A stretch of DNA of 64,000 nt from a virus, in IMG/VR virus record IMGVR_UViG_3300008114_000224, positions 1 to 64,000 of that record; one strand, given 5' to 3'. Position numbers and translations under genes: made by a program. The notes below the pieces were generated by a model. It searched no databases, was not told the origin of the DNA, and saw only the letters and a program-made list of their open reading frames with translations. Shown one piece after another: positions 43,308 through 53,165 of the stretch. Each line of letters begins with the position of its first letter. Position 1 is the stretch's first letter.

Positions 43308-46300
43308 ATGCCTAAAAGTTATAGGATACGAACATCAGTAGGAAATAGTACACAATCTGACAAAAGTATCAAAGTACAAGTTGACCAAGATTTCGATTTC
43401 TTGGAAATTCTTTCTTTGAAACTTACTCAGTCTGATGTGTATAGAAGTTTTTGTTCTGATTACGGAGTTGTGGTTGGTCGTGTGATTGCCAATGGTGGGT
43501 ATGGTGTTCCAAACGCCAAAGTATCTGTTTTTGTACCAATTGATTTAGTTGACCAAAATGACCCCGTAATATCGGCATTGTACCCATATAAAAATGTTTC
43601 GGACAAAAATGAAGATGGGTTCAGATATAATTTACTACCCTATACACCTTCATATGAAGGACACGCTGCCACAGGAACTTTTCCAACAAGAGAGGATGTT
43701 TTAACAAGAACAGAAGTATTACAAATATATGAAAAATATTATAAGTACACAGTTAAAACTAACGAGTCGGGGGATTACATGATTGTTGGAGTTCCATTAG
43801 GAAACCAACAAGTTATTTTAGATGTTGATTTGTCTGATATGGGTTGTTTCTCATTAAGACCAACCGATTTAATTAGAATGAATCTTGGTAACCCGAAACA
43901 GTTTGACGGTAACCAATTTAAAAGTTCATCTGATTTAGCATCATTACCACAAATTGTCAATCAAAGAAAAAGTATTTCAGTTTCTTCTTTTTGGGGAACA
44001 GGAGATGTTTGTGATGTTGGCATAACAAGGGTAGATTTTGATTTAAGAGATTCAAACATAACAATTGAACCGACGGCAACATTCATGGGGTCAATCATGA
44101 CATCAAATGATTCTGTTATGTTAAAAAATAATTGTAAACCAAGTTCAGAACAAGGTGACTTATGTGGAATGGTTGCGGGACCTGGTAGAATTTTAGCGGT
44201 AAGACAAACAATAAATGTGGATACAGATGGTGACCCAATATTAGAACAGTATCAGTTAGAACAGGGTGGAAAGGTCATTGACGAAAATGGTGCTTTTGTT
44301 GTTGATGTACCAATGAATTTAGATTATGTGTCAACCAATGAATTCGGCGAATTGATATTTTCAAATAATCCAAGTGTTGGTATTCCAACAAAAGGTAAAT
44401 ACAGATTCAAAATTAAAACCGATGATGGTGAAAAAGAAGTCAGTGCTGTACAGACATCTAATAGTATCATTGGACCTAGTTTATTAAATCTTTCTGCTTT
44501 TAACCCAAAAGGTAGTTTATTAAGAGGAAACTTTTTGGTTCCAAATATTAAAGAATATGGATGGACTGGTAACGTTGACCCAGCAACTAGAAGTAGTGAA
44601 ACTACAATTTTTTCACCAATATTTGGTGATAATACAAAATTAATAGAAACAAGAACTTTTACATATTCAGACTTTGGTACAGGTGGTAAAGCATTATTAA
44701 TTAAATCAATTACAGGTGAATATAAAAGTATTACCTATAAAATTAATAATGTTGTTGATAATTCTAAATGGGTTGACTTACCAAACGGAAATGAAACACT
44801 TGAAATTACTGTTGAGAAAAAAACAACCACTGAAGTTGTAAATGGTGTTGTAATTGAAACTCCACAAACAATCACAATTAATTTTGATAATTACGATTAT
44901 AACTTTTCATTATTCCAAAGGTCTTACGCCTTTTCTTTAAATTGGGACGATTATCCTAATAAAACTTCCGCAATTAGCTGTCAAGATTTTTTCTATGAAT
45001 TTAATTATAATAAAGTTTATACAACAGCACAATTAATTGATGAATATAGAAAGGGAACTAATAGAAGTAGATTCTTATCCATCAAAGAAATATTAGACCG
45101 AAGTTGTGATTCTGAGGTAAACAAATTTCCAATTAATGATGGGGTAAGAAATTTTGACCTTTTATATTTTATAATTTCAATTTTGTTCCAAATATTTGGA
45201 ATTGTCGGTGGTTTATTTATAATTGTTTATCATATTGTTAAATATTTATGGAATAAATTACTACCTTTACTTTTTACATTACTACTTACCTACGCCGTAA
45301 GTAATATATATTGGTTGAGTGTTGACCTTGCAAATGCCTTTATTAAATCAACTTTAACTTTTGGGGCGACATTATTAGACGTAGCGCCAACTATAGGTAA
45401 AATAGTGCTTAATGGTGCTTTTATTGTTGGAATTACTCTTTTATTAATTAAAAAATTTAAATTTCCATCATTTAATTTACCAATGATGACCTATCCTGAT
45501 TGCTCAACATGTGATTGTAATACAACAGGTGACAATAATTTTGCAATTGATACATTAGTAAATGGTGACATTAATTCCTCACCATTGGCGGATGTAACTT
45601 TATCGGGTGTCTACGTATCTTTTCCAGAAATTGATGATGATGATGAAATATTAAGAATTAAGAAAAATGCTGGATTTGGTCAGGTAATGGCAGGTAATTC
45701 CGTTGTTGAAACTAAAAACTTTGCACGTACACCGTTTTATACTAATACATTAAATGAATATTTTTGGAGTAAAAACGAATTACCAATTCCTGAAAGAATT
45801 AACTTATATAATACAAAAGGACATTATTTTGAAACTTTACCTGGTGGAGGTTCCAACAGAATTAAAGTTTATCCAAATTACCTGGATAATGGTGGTCAAA
45901 TTTCTTTCACAAACGCTGAGTTTTATGAAGACCAACCAATGGTTTTTTTGGTAGACGCAAACGCCATAACAACGTTTCAAACAGGAAATTTAATAACCTT
46001 TGTTAATTTATCTCAAACTTACGATGTTAATATTTTAAGTGCGTCAACTGTAGAAAATGGGTTAAATAATTACTCTGTAACTGGAACAACAATATCCTCA
46101 GGTACAACTTCTTTAAATATTAGTTACGCAAATCCGAACGGTAGTGGTACAATTACAAAACCATTTAATATCTATCAAACATTATATAATGGTGTTGCTA
46201 GTTACACATTCCCATCCGATATTGAATATCATCAAGTAGTTACGGCAACTACCGTTGGTGAAATACAAAATATTGTTGAATCGAAAATAAAAACAAACAC

Positions 46301-48542
46301 ACCATCAACACCGACAATTGATAATCTTTTATTCAATAGTAGTTTTTACAAAAGAATTATTGACGGTCAAATGACAGTTTATTTTGATAATGTTAAAGAT
46401 GAAAATAATAAGGCTCAAAGAGGTAAAAGTGACCCACCTGTAAAACCATTACAATTAATTGAAAATTATAAAAACTTGGGTGTAATAATCTTAATGAAGG
46501 GAGTTGACCCATATACAACAAGACAAAAAACCAAAATTGATATTTCGAAACCATTTGGACTTCTTGAGGGCTCTATGGTTGTTGAGTCTGATTATAAGTT
46601 AAACATACCAATAGCGCCCAATTTGAATCTTCTTAGACATGATTCATTAACCGATAATAATGTTTCATTATTTAATCAGTCATATGTTTTTACACCATCA
46701 ACGGGTAATGGAACATTTAAGTATAGTGCGTATACAACACATAACCACTCATTATATTCAAATTTTGATTCCGACCATGACTCTGATGATACAACAGTTG
46801 GTGATACGTCAACAAATAATTCTATTGGTACTCAAATAAGTGGTTATTATGCTGCTGGTAGTTCAGTACCATCAGGTAAATGGGCAGGACCAAATACATA
46901 TGTTATAGGTCGTAATGGTTATTTTGCTAATGAATATGTTGAGGGCGGAGGGTTGATGACAAGAAGATGTAAAGGTTTTGAAAATCCTCCAATTAATTGG
47001 TGTGGTGCGGGAAGTGTGACATACAGCAGTAATGTATATTCAACAGGTATTACTCTTAATATGTCAACAAGTTCTAAAATTATTATGAGGTCTGACAGAT
47101 TACCACGTTCAAGTTCATTTGATAATAGATTTGTTTTTTCACAAAATAAAGCATTTTCGGTATTTGCAATATCTGATAATGGTGCGTCAACCGAAATCGC
47201 TGGTGATGTAACATCTAATTCTGATTATAGTACAAATAGTTCTGTGGATTTTGAACAATCTTATGGTACAGGTACAACATCAGTTATGAGTAGTTTTAGT
47301 TGTCCTACTATTGTACCGTTAGGTGCGTATACACAAAGTGCTGGTGGAGGTATGACAGTTAAACCAAAAACAGATTCTGTTTATTATACTGGCGGTGATA
47401 CTGAGTATCCAATAATAACAAATGGATGTTATACTTTAGTTGCTAAAGATTTGGCAATTGGTGATGATTTAAAATCATTTGCAGAATGGAAGTCAAGATT
47501 CTTAATGGGTTTTGCAATTTGTAGAAATGTGTTTGGTATGACATTTACAAACAATTGGATAAATGGTGTATTGTACATGCCAGGTTTTCAAAATGATAAA
47601 ATATATCCAGGTATTGAGGTTACAAACCCAACATATGTTTATTGTAGGGAAAAGATTGTATTCAAAGAAGAAAACAATTCTTTCTTTTATCGTTCAAGTC
47701 CCTTTAACGGAAACACCGGTAATTTTGTTGGGATGTTAAATTCTCAAGTTGAGGATAACTTTGGTAATGTTCGTTTTTTAGGTAATCCAACAACTAAAGC
47801 GACATCATTTCAAGGTGTTAGTGATTTGATGCAGTATTTTATTATTAGTAGATTAACAAATGCAGACTTTTTAGATAGATTATTAAGTTTAGGTGATTCA
47901 TCAATTAGTGAATTATTTAGCCGACCTGCACAAAAAATTGATGGTGATTTTGCACAATTAAATAGTATTAACAATGAAATTGGTGTTATACCATTTTCAC
48001 CTGAGTCATACAGCGAGGCTAATTTATTTTACGGAGCATCACCAAAACCTGTGGTTGGTGTATTTTTTAGTTCTGACACTGTAACAAGAGATTACATTTC
48101 CCCTGGCCGTGAAATATTCATAGACACACCAACAAAATTTGGTTTTAATACTTTTGGACATAAAACACAAGTGGTTCCAATGTATAGATGGGAAATTAAA
48201 CAAAATGGTACTAACCCAAGTATGTTTGGTGGTGAGGAAAACAATTGGATAACATCAGGTACAATCTATACCACACCTTATCAAGGTATTGACAGATTAA
48301 ATGACAGTACTTATTTCCCAAGTTTTGTTAAACACCCAACAGGACAAAGACCTGGTTATATCTATAGTTCACTAGAATCAAAAGACTCTAGCGGAAATGT
48401 AACAGGATTTACGTATGACGGATTTTTCAAATTACCTAATAGTAGAATTGTTGTTGGTGCACCATATCACTTCTACTTTGGTTTGAAAAAAGGTAAGACA
48501 GCATTCGATATATTTTTAACAAAAAATCTAATTAATATATAA
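43308..48542 (+). CDS. Giant baseplate-region protein with carboxypeptidase-regulatory-like domain and transmembrane segments
   Basis: A 1744-residue protein. The N-terminus has DVYRSFCSDYGVVVGRVIAN then GGYGVPNAKVSVFVPI and YMIVGVPLGNQQVILDVD, a carboxypeptidase-regulatory-like beta-sandwich. Residues about 617-722 contain three to four hydrophobic segments (LLYFIISILFQIFGIVGGLF; LLPLLFTLLLTYAV; NGAFIVGITLLLI) followed by a Cys cluster (YPDCSTCDCN). The rest is Asn/Ser/Thr-rich beta structure, with Cys and Trp-rich patches near residues 1220-1250. It may take the place of the T4 gp7 wedge, judging only from its size and position after gp6. Membrane segments are unexpected in a phage baseplate protein; they could insert into the host envelope on infection. 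Confidence 0.65.
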   Translation: MPKSYRIRTSVGNSTQSDKSIKVQVDQDFDFLEILSLKLTQSDVYRSFCSDYGVVVGRVIANGGYGVPNAKVSVFVPIDLVDQNDPVISALYPYKNVSDKNEDGFRYNLLPYTPSYEGHAATGTFPTREDVLTRTEVLQIYEKYYKYTVKTNESGDYMIVGVPLGNQQVILDVDLSDMGCFSLRPTDLIRMNLGNPKQFDGNQFKSSSDLASLPQIVNQRKSISVSSFWGTGDVCDVGITRVDFDLRDSNITIEPTATFMGSIMTSNDSVMLKNNCKPSSEQGDLCGMVAGPGRILAVRQTINVDTDGDPILEQYQLEQGGKVIDENGAFVVDVPMNLDYVSTNEFGELIFSNNPSVGIPTKGKYRFKIKTDDGEKEVSAVQTSNSIIGPSLLNLSAFNPKGSLLRGNFLVPNIKEYGWTGNVDPATRSSETTIFSPIFGDNTKLIETRTFTYSDFGTGGKALLIKSITGEYKSITYKINNVVDNSKWVDLPNGNETLEITVEKKTTTEVVNGVVIETPQTITINFDNYDYNFSLFQRSYAFSLNWDDYPNKTSAISCQDFFYEFNYNKVYTTAQLIDEYRKGTNRSRFLSIKEILDRSCDSEVNKFPINDGVRNFDLLYFIISILFQIFGIVGGLFIIVYHIVKYLWNKLLPLLFTLLLTYAVSNIYWLSVDLANAFIKSTLTFGATLLDVAPTIGKIVLNGAFIVGITLLLIKKFKFPSFNLPMMTYPDCSTCDCNTTGDNNFAIDTLVNGDINSSPLADVTLSGVYVSFPEIDDDDEILRIKKNAGFGQVMAGNSVVETKNFARTPFYTNTLNEYFWSKNELPIPERINLYNTKGHYFETLPGGGSNRIKVYPNYLDNGGQISFTNAEFYEDQPMVFLVDANAITTFQTGNLITFVNLSQTYDVNILSASTVENGLNNYSVTGTTISSGTTSLNISYANPNGSGTITKPFNIYQTLYNGVASYTFPSDIEYHQVVTATTVGEIQNIVESKIKTNTPSTPTIDNLLFNSSFYKRIIDGQMTVYFDNVKDENNKAQRGKSDPPVKPLQLIENYKNLGVIILMKGVDPYTTRQKTKIDISKPFGLLEGSMVVESDYKLNIPIAPNLNLLRHDSLTDNNVSLFNQSYVFTPSTGNGTFKYSAYTTHNHSLYSNFDSDHDSDDTTVGDTSTNNSIGTQISGYYAAGSSVPSGKWAGPNTYVIGRNGYFANEYVEGGGLMTRRCKGFENPPINWCGAGSVTYSSNVYSTGITLNMSTSSKIIMRSDRLPRSSSFDNRFVFSQNKAFSVFAISDNGASTEIAGDVTSNSDYSTNSSVDFEQSYGTGTTSVMSSFSCPTIVPLGAYTQSAGGGMTVKPKTDSVYYTGGDTEYPIITNGCYTLVAKDLAIGDDLKSFAEWKSRFLMGFAICRNVFGMTFTNNWINGVLYMPGFQNDKIYPGIEVTNPTYVYCREKIVFKEENNSFFYRSSPFNGNTGNFVGMLNSQVEDNFGNVRFLGNPTTKATSFQGVSDLMQYFIISRLTNADFLDRLLSLGDSSISELFSRPAQKIDGDFAQLNSINNEIGVIPFSPESYSEANLFYGASPKPVVGVFFSSDTVTRDYISPGREIFIDTPTKFGFNTFGHKTQVVPMYRWEIKQNGTNPSMFGGEENNWITSGTIYTTPYQGIDRLNDSTYFPSFVKHPTGQRPGYIYSSLESKDSSGNVTGFTYDGFFKLPNSRIVVGAPYHFYFGLKKGKTAFDIFLTKNLINI

Positions 48543-50311
48543 TGGGTAACTATCAAAACAACATCACAATACTTAAAGGTAATCTTAGATACAAAGGTGC
48601 ACCTGAAAGACTTGCATCAGTACCCGTTGAATTAATTGGTGACCGAAAAGAATTAATTGATTCTGACCGAATTAGTGATATAAACGCTGCCGAACAAACT
48701 GAAGTTGAAAGACAGTCGTCAACAACATTTAGAATTGGTGGAAAGATATCAAACATATTTTCTAATGTTATATCAGGTACAACTGATTATGATGGATATA
48801 AGAATTTTTTATACTTAACAAACGAATTATCTGTGGTCAATAATAACCAAATATTATTTAACGCATTTGAAAGAGTTCCCGACACATTTGGTTTAAAATG
48901 GGGTGGACTTCCACAGTACAATGAATTTAATTTTATTAGGACTGATGTTGAAAATCCACATAATATTCTACAACCGCAAAGTGCCTCAACATACAATTGG
49001 GGTGTGTATTTAAGTTATCCATTTTCATCTGACACAGAACAAAGAATGTCATATGTGGATAAACAAATTAATGGAACACCCTTAAGTTTTGTTGTATCTG
49101 ATGGTATACCTTTTACAATTATTAACACAGTACAGAACGGTATTAATTATATCACATTCAGATGTGCTGGAAATCACAATTTAACGTCTTACCAATATGT
49201 TGAATTGTCTATAAATTATGATGGTAATAATTTATTTAGAGTTGATTTAGTTGGTGAACAAGGATATAACAACGCGAGTACAAGTTTTTCGATAGTAAAT
49301 CCTGGTTATACAGGTACTACATTTGTAAATGGTGTTTCAGGAACATTCAAACGAATTGGTGATATATCCAATTCAGGTGAGAGCAAATCAAGATATTATG
49401 TTAGATTACACAAGATTTTGACAAATGAAAATGAATCTGATGTTTCTAAAATGGGTTTTGAAAACGTTCCGTTTACCAACCAACAGAAAATGGAATATTC
49501 AGCATTAACACCAAACTTACAACAAAGAGTTTCTATACGAGAAAACTCACAAGCATTTAGTTTCACATTTAAAAAAGATTTAAATATCTATGATATGGTT
49601 GATAACAATATGAAACCAGTCACCGATGTGTTTGTTACAATTGTTAATAAAGGATACTATGGATGGTTCAATAAACCAAAACCAACCGCCAATAATAAAT
49701 ACGGATTACAAAAAGGATGGTCATTTAATTTTCATTCTGATAGTTTGGACGACTGGTGGGCAACAAATGCTGATGACAATTTAGTCGAGATACCTGTTAG
49801 CTCTTATAATAAAGTATCCAATGGTAAAACATATACTTTTTATTATAATCAACCATTAAAAATTGATGACGTTTTATCAGGTGATTTTTGTGAATACAAC
49901 GATATCGAACAAACTGAATATGTGGTTTCTGATTGTAAACATAAAATCACATTCAACGATGCTTTATATCAAACTGAAGTTACTACAAGTAATAACCCAC
50001 CAGGTTATTTTTACACACCACACCACTCAATTAAATTAAGAGACTTTGCAGATTCTATAACTACCGCAGTAGGACAAAATGTTAACACACGACCTTATTG
50101 GGCTTATTTCTCACAAAATCTCAATACTTGGTTGTGGAGAACAATTTTAAATTACGGTATTTTCCAAAATGGAAGAGGTGTTGATTATCCATTTTTGAAT
50201 GATGCACATTATCCTTTTTCACAAATATTATTCTTACAATCAACACCATTTAGTAATATAAACCAATCTGTTGAAGTTGTTGCTCAACCAATTATAGACC
50301 TTTGTGAATAA
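48542..50311 (+). CDS. Baseplate/tail structural protein of unknown family
   Basis: A 589-residue protein with no recognised named domain. The start NNITILKGNLRYKGAPERLA resembles an adaptor to another beta-sandwich protein. The body is beta-rich. The C-terminal 120 residues are Trp/Tyr/Phe-rich (PYWAYFSQNLNTWLWRTILN). ATG overlaps the previous stop by one base, and its end overlaps the next start. This places it in the translationally coupled baseplate operon, probably assembling with the 1744-residue protein. Confidence 0.6.
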   Translation: MGNYQNNITILKGNLRYKGAPERLASVPVELIGDRKELIDSDRISDINAAEQTEVERQSSTTFRIGGKISNIFSNVISGTTDYDGYKNFLYLTNELSVVNNNQILFNAFERVPDTFGLKWGGLPQYNEFNFIRTDVENPHNILQPQSASTYNWGVYLSYPFSSDTEQRMSYVDKQINGTPLSFVVSDGIPFTIINTVQNGINYITFRCAGNHNLTSYQYVELSINYDGNNLFRVDLVGEQGYNNASTSFSIVNPGYTGTTFVNGVSGTFKRIGDISNSGESKSRYYVRLHKILTNENESDVSKMGFENVPFTNQQKMEYSALTPNLQQRVSIRENSQAFSFTFKKDLNIYDMVDNNMKPVTDVFVTIVNKGYYGWFNKPKPTANNKYGLQKGWSFNFHSDSLDDWWATNADDNLVEIPVSSYNKVSNGKTYTFYYNQPLKIDDVLSGDFCEYNDIEQTEYVVSDCKHKITFNDALYQTEVTTSNNPPGYFYTPHHSIKLRDFADSITTAVGQNVNTRPYWAYFSQNLNTWLWRTILNYGIFQNGRGVDYPFLNDAHYPFSQILFLQSTPFSNINQSVEVVAQPIIDLCE

Positions 50312-51152
50312 TTTAAGATTAAGATATAACCCAATTCAAAACGCCAATGACAACGATTTAGCGTTACAAGTTCCAATATTAACTACTTGGGATTTGAATG
50401 GTGTTAACGATGCCATTGAGGTTTTTGAAAATGAAATTATTCAACAAGCAATTAACCCAATTGATAATTTTGAAACCATAAGATATTCACATGCGCCTTG
50501 GGCACCACAGGTCATTGATGTTGGGTCTAAAACAAGTACACATTATGATTTTTATTTTTATTCTGCAACAACTGATTCATCAATAACTGCAACCACAACA
50601 AACACAGCGTGGGTATCGGATTACAGAGCTAATGGATTTACGAGTAGACAAATTTATTATAATGAGGATGTTTTTTCAAAGTCTTATTTCAAATTAGATT
50701 TTTATGATTCAGAGAAAAGTACCGTACAACGAAACTTGTTAACCATAATAATTCCAACTCAACAGGGTCTGACAACATCTGCAATCATAGGACAGAACAC
50801 CGTTGCAATCAGAAAACCTGAATACCAACTGAACTTTACGGGTGACAAAGAGGGATACTTTGTATATTGGTTAAAATCACCTGAATTTTTGAACCCCGAA
50901 GTGGATACATTATTTATGTCAGCAAAATTTTATGATGCTAACATTGGTGGATTTAAAAGAATGATGAATACACCACAAGGAACAAAACAAGATAAATTTA
51001 ACTTTTCACAAGAATTAAATTTCTACTATACACTTAAGTTAAATTACGATGATTATACCTATGAGGTATTTTTAAAAGACCAATTAGGAAATTTAACAAA
51101 AGTTGGTACGGATTATAATCCGATTAAGTGGTATGAATATGTAAATCCATGA
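50304..51152 (+). CDS. Baseplate/tail structural protein of unknown family
   Basis: A 282-residue protein starting with GTG inside the end of the previous gene (8-bp overlap). It is not recognised. The sequence is Asn/Tyr/Asp-rich, with SHAPWAPQVIDVGSKTSTHY near residue 60. A conserved-looking ending (GYFVYWLKSPEF, then KFYDANIGGFKRMMNTPQ) suggests a beta-sandwich. A TGA stop overlaps the next ATG (ATGA). Confidence 0.55.
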   Translation: MNNLRLRYNPIQNANDNDLALQVPILTTWDLNGVNDAIEVFENEIIQQAINPIDNFETIRYSHAPWAPQVIDVGSKTSTHYDFYFYSATTDSSITATTTNTAWVSDYRANGFTSRQIYYNEDVFSKSYFKLDFYDSEKSTVQRNLLTIIIPTQQGLTTSAIIGQNTVAIRKPEYQLNFTGDKEGYFVYWLKSPEFLNPEVDTLFMSAKFYDANIGGFKRMMNTPQGTKQDKFNFSQELNFYYTLKLNYDDYTYEVFLKDQLGNLTKVGTDYNPIKWYEYVNP

Positions 51153-52252
51153 AGACAGAACAATATAATATAGTGATTTCACAAGAATTTTTAGAATCTG
51201 CCAAGGTAGAAGTTTATGTTCCATTTCCCGATGGTGGTGGAAGAGATGAACCCGCTTGGACGGGAATGACTTATTTGTTGTCAGGGGGGACCAACGGTGA
51301 TTCAGTATTGACAGGACTAACAATACCTGTAATGTTTAAACAAACATACAAAGATATTGGATATTATTCAGGATTCGACGGTGCCATATATCAAAAAGAT
51401 ATTAATAATAATTTTGTATATAGTGGTGTAACGGGTAATTCCGCATACACATTATATCTATATAATACCTCAGAAATTTTAGCACAAGATATTGTATATG
51501 AAATTGATTGGGGTGATAATCAACCAAATGAAACGATTATTAAAAAATATCCTGACTTTGTATCACATGACTATGCTCCACTATCTGATGGCTCATCAAA
51601 AGTATATAATGTTAGTTTAAGTGGCACCGCAGCTTGGGGTACTACAGTCACCACTAAAAAAATAACAATACCATATACCGATATTAGTTTTGACAATCCT
51701 GACGGTGAATATTATTTTGTGCCTCGCGATGGTTATTGGTCAGGAACACCGATATCATATAAATGGATATTCACAGGAGATAGTGAAAATAATATTCAGT
51801 CTCAAATATCTTCAAACTATACTACAATACCATTTTTAGTTTCAGGATTTACAAGTTCAAAATTGACACAATTAAAACAATATGGTCCTAACCCATACAT
51901 TCCCGGCGCTCCCGTAATTCAAAAAGGGGAAATTATTGGGTACGTCCAAAATTTAGGACCTGATTACACAGGTTACACATATTTGAATACATTATATTAT
52001 GATTTCCCTCAAGGATATACATTATTCATTGCTAACTCGTCAGGATTAACAGAAAACAACATAACACCAGTTCCAATTGTAAAAGAAGAAATATTAATTG
52101 GTATGGTGAACGCTACAGAAATACAATCAAATGTATTTATAGATAGGGGCAAATTATCAGGAACGGAAAGTTTACTTAGATTAGGTGAAGTTGACAATCT
52201 TGGTGACCTCATAAAATACGGATATGGATATTTTAAACTAACAGAACAATAA
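51149..52252 (+). CDS. Baseplate/tail protein with PKD-like segment
   Basis: A 367-residue protein. Residues about 100-150 carry DIVYEIDWGDNQPNETI and FVSHDYA, the WGDG-type and H-x-Y features of PKD/Ig-like domains. The C-terminus NVFIDRGKLSGTESLLRLGE then VDNLGDLIKYGYGYFKL looks like a conserved baseplate attachment motif. I recall similar endings in related phage tail proteins, but cannot verify this. Likely a wedge or appendage component. Confidence 0.6.
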   Translation: MKTEQYNIVISQEFLESAKVEVYVPFPDGGGRDEPAWTGMTYLLSGGTNGDSVLTGLTIPVMFKQTYKDIGYYSGFDGAIYQKDINNNFVYSGVTGNSAYTLYLYNTSEILAQDIVYEIDWGDNQPNETIIKKYPDFVSHDYAPLSDGSSKVYNVSLSGTAAWGTTVTTKKITIPYTDISFDNPDGEYYFVPRDGYWSGTPISYKWIFTGDSENNIQSQISSNYTTIPFLVSGFTSSKLTQLKQYGPNPYIPGAPVIQKGEIIGYVQNLGPDYTGYTYLNTLYYDFPQGYTLFIANSSGLTENNITPVPIVKEEILIGMVNATEIQSNVFIDRGKLSGTESLLRLGEVDNLGDLIKYGYGYFKLTEQ

Positions 52253-52253
52253 A

Positions 52254-53165
52254 ATGGCACTAGGAACATATGGCATAACTCGCCCAGCCGACATGGCACC
52301 TGAAGATGTTGAAATCATCTTGGTGTATACACCGTCACGTGACTTTACATCAACACCGATTATTAAAAAACTCAACGCATCACAAATATTAACACCTTAT
52401 TTCAATAACGGAAACACAGGTGGTAATAGTAATGAAATATTGGGTGGATTATATAATTTAAAATTACCGGCAAATGAATTTAATAAAATTGGTATATACA
52501 CTTTAATGATTAGACCGGCACAAATACGAACTACTTTGACAGATTGTGGTGTATTATCTGCTTTACCAAATGTTAAGGGTATTATAATGGACACTAATAA
52601 TGTACCATCAGCATTTAGAAATAGATTTATTTCACAAGGTTTAGTTGGATATCGTGTTGAATATTTAAACACAGACGGTACCAAAATACCCAATTTTTAT
52701 AGAATCGTAACATCATCTTTCTTTGTGGATACTGTAATTAGTAACCCCGCAGCTGGTAATGTGAACTCTGTGAGATATAGATATATCGACTCACCAAGTG
52801 CAAGAAACTTAGTATTTGCAACTGTGTCACCATCAAGCGCACCATCCAATAACCCAAACGCAGTTCCATACATTGGACAGCCAGGACAACAAGTTATTTT
52901 GACTAATACATTCTTTAATCCTTTCACCATTGAAATAGAGATGGCTGAGTATGACTTGAACAGTATTGCTGTAGCTCTTTACGGTAATCAAAGCAAAGCA
53001 ATCGATACAGGTATCTACACTATTTACGACTCAGAAAGTAGAATTTACAAACAATACAACTTGTTTGAAATTAGAAGTGAGTTTGGTGACTTGTTATATG
53101 AAGTTCGTCAAGATAGAAATAATAATATTGACTTTAGTGTTAGTTTTGACAATATCATACCATAA
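52254..53165 (+). CDS. Baseplate/tail structural protein of unknown family
   Basis: A 303-residue protein. The N-terminus (MALGTYGITRPADMAPEDVE) and the beta-strand-rich centre (YTLMIRPAQIRTTLTDCGVL) suggest a structural part. The ending YNLFEIRSEFGDLLYEVRQD resembles a helix-strand attachment segment. It is separated from neighbours by one base on each side or overlap. No enzyme motif is seen. Confidence 0.55.
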   Translation: MALGTYGITRPADMAPEDVEIILVYTPSRDFTSTPIIKKLNASQILTPYFNNGNTGGNSNEILGGLYNLKLPANEFNKIGIYTLMIRPAQIRTTLTDCGVLSALPNVKGIIMDTNNVPSAFRNRFISQGLVGYRVEYLNTDGTKIPNFYRIVTSSFFVDTVISNPAAGNVNSVRYRYIDSPSARNLVFATVSPSSAPSNNPNAVPYIGQPGQQVILTNTFFNPFTIEIEMAEYDLNSIAVALYGNQSKAIDTGIYTIYDSESRIYKQYNLFEIRSEFGDLLYEVRQDRNNNIDFSVSFDNIIP

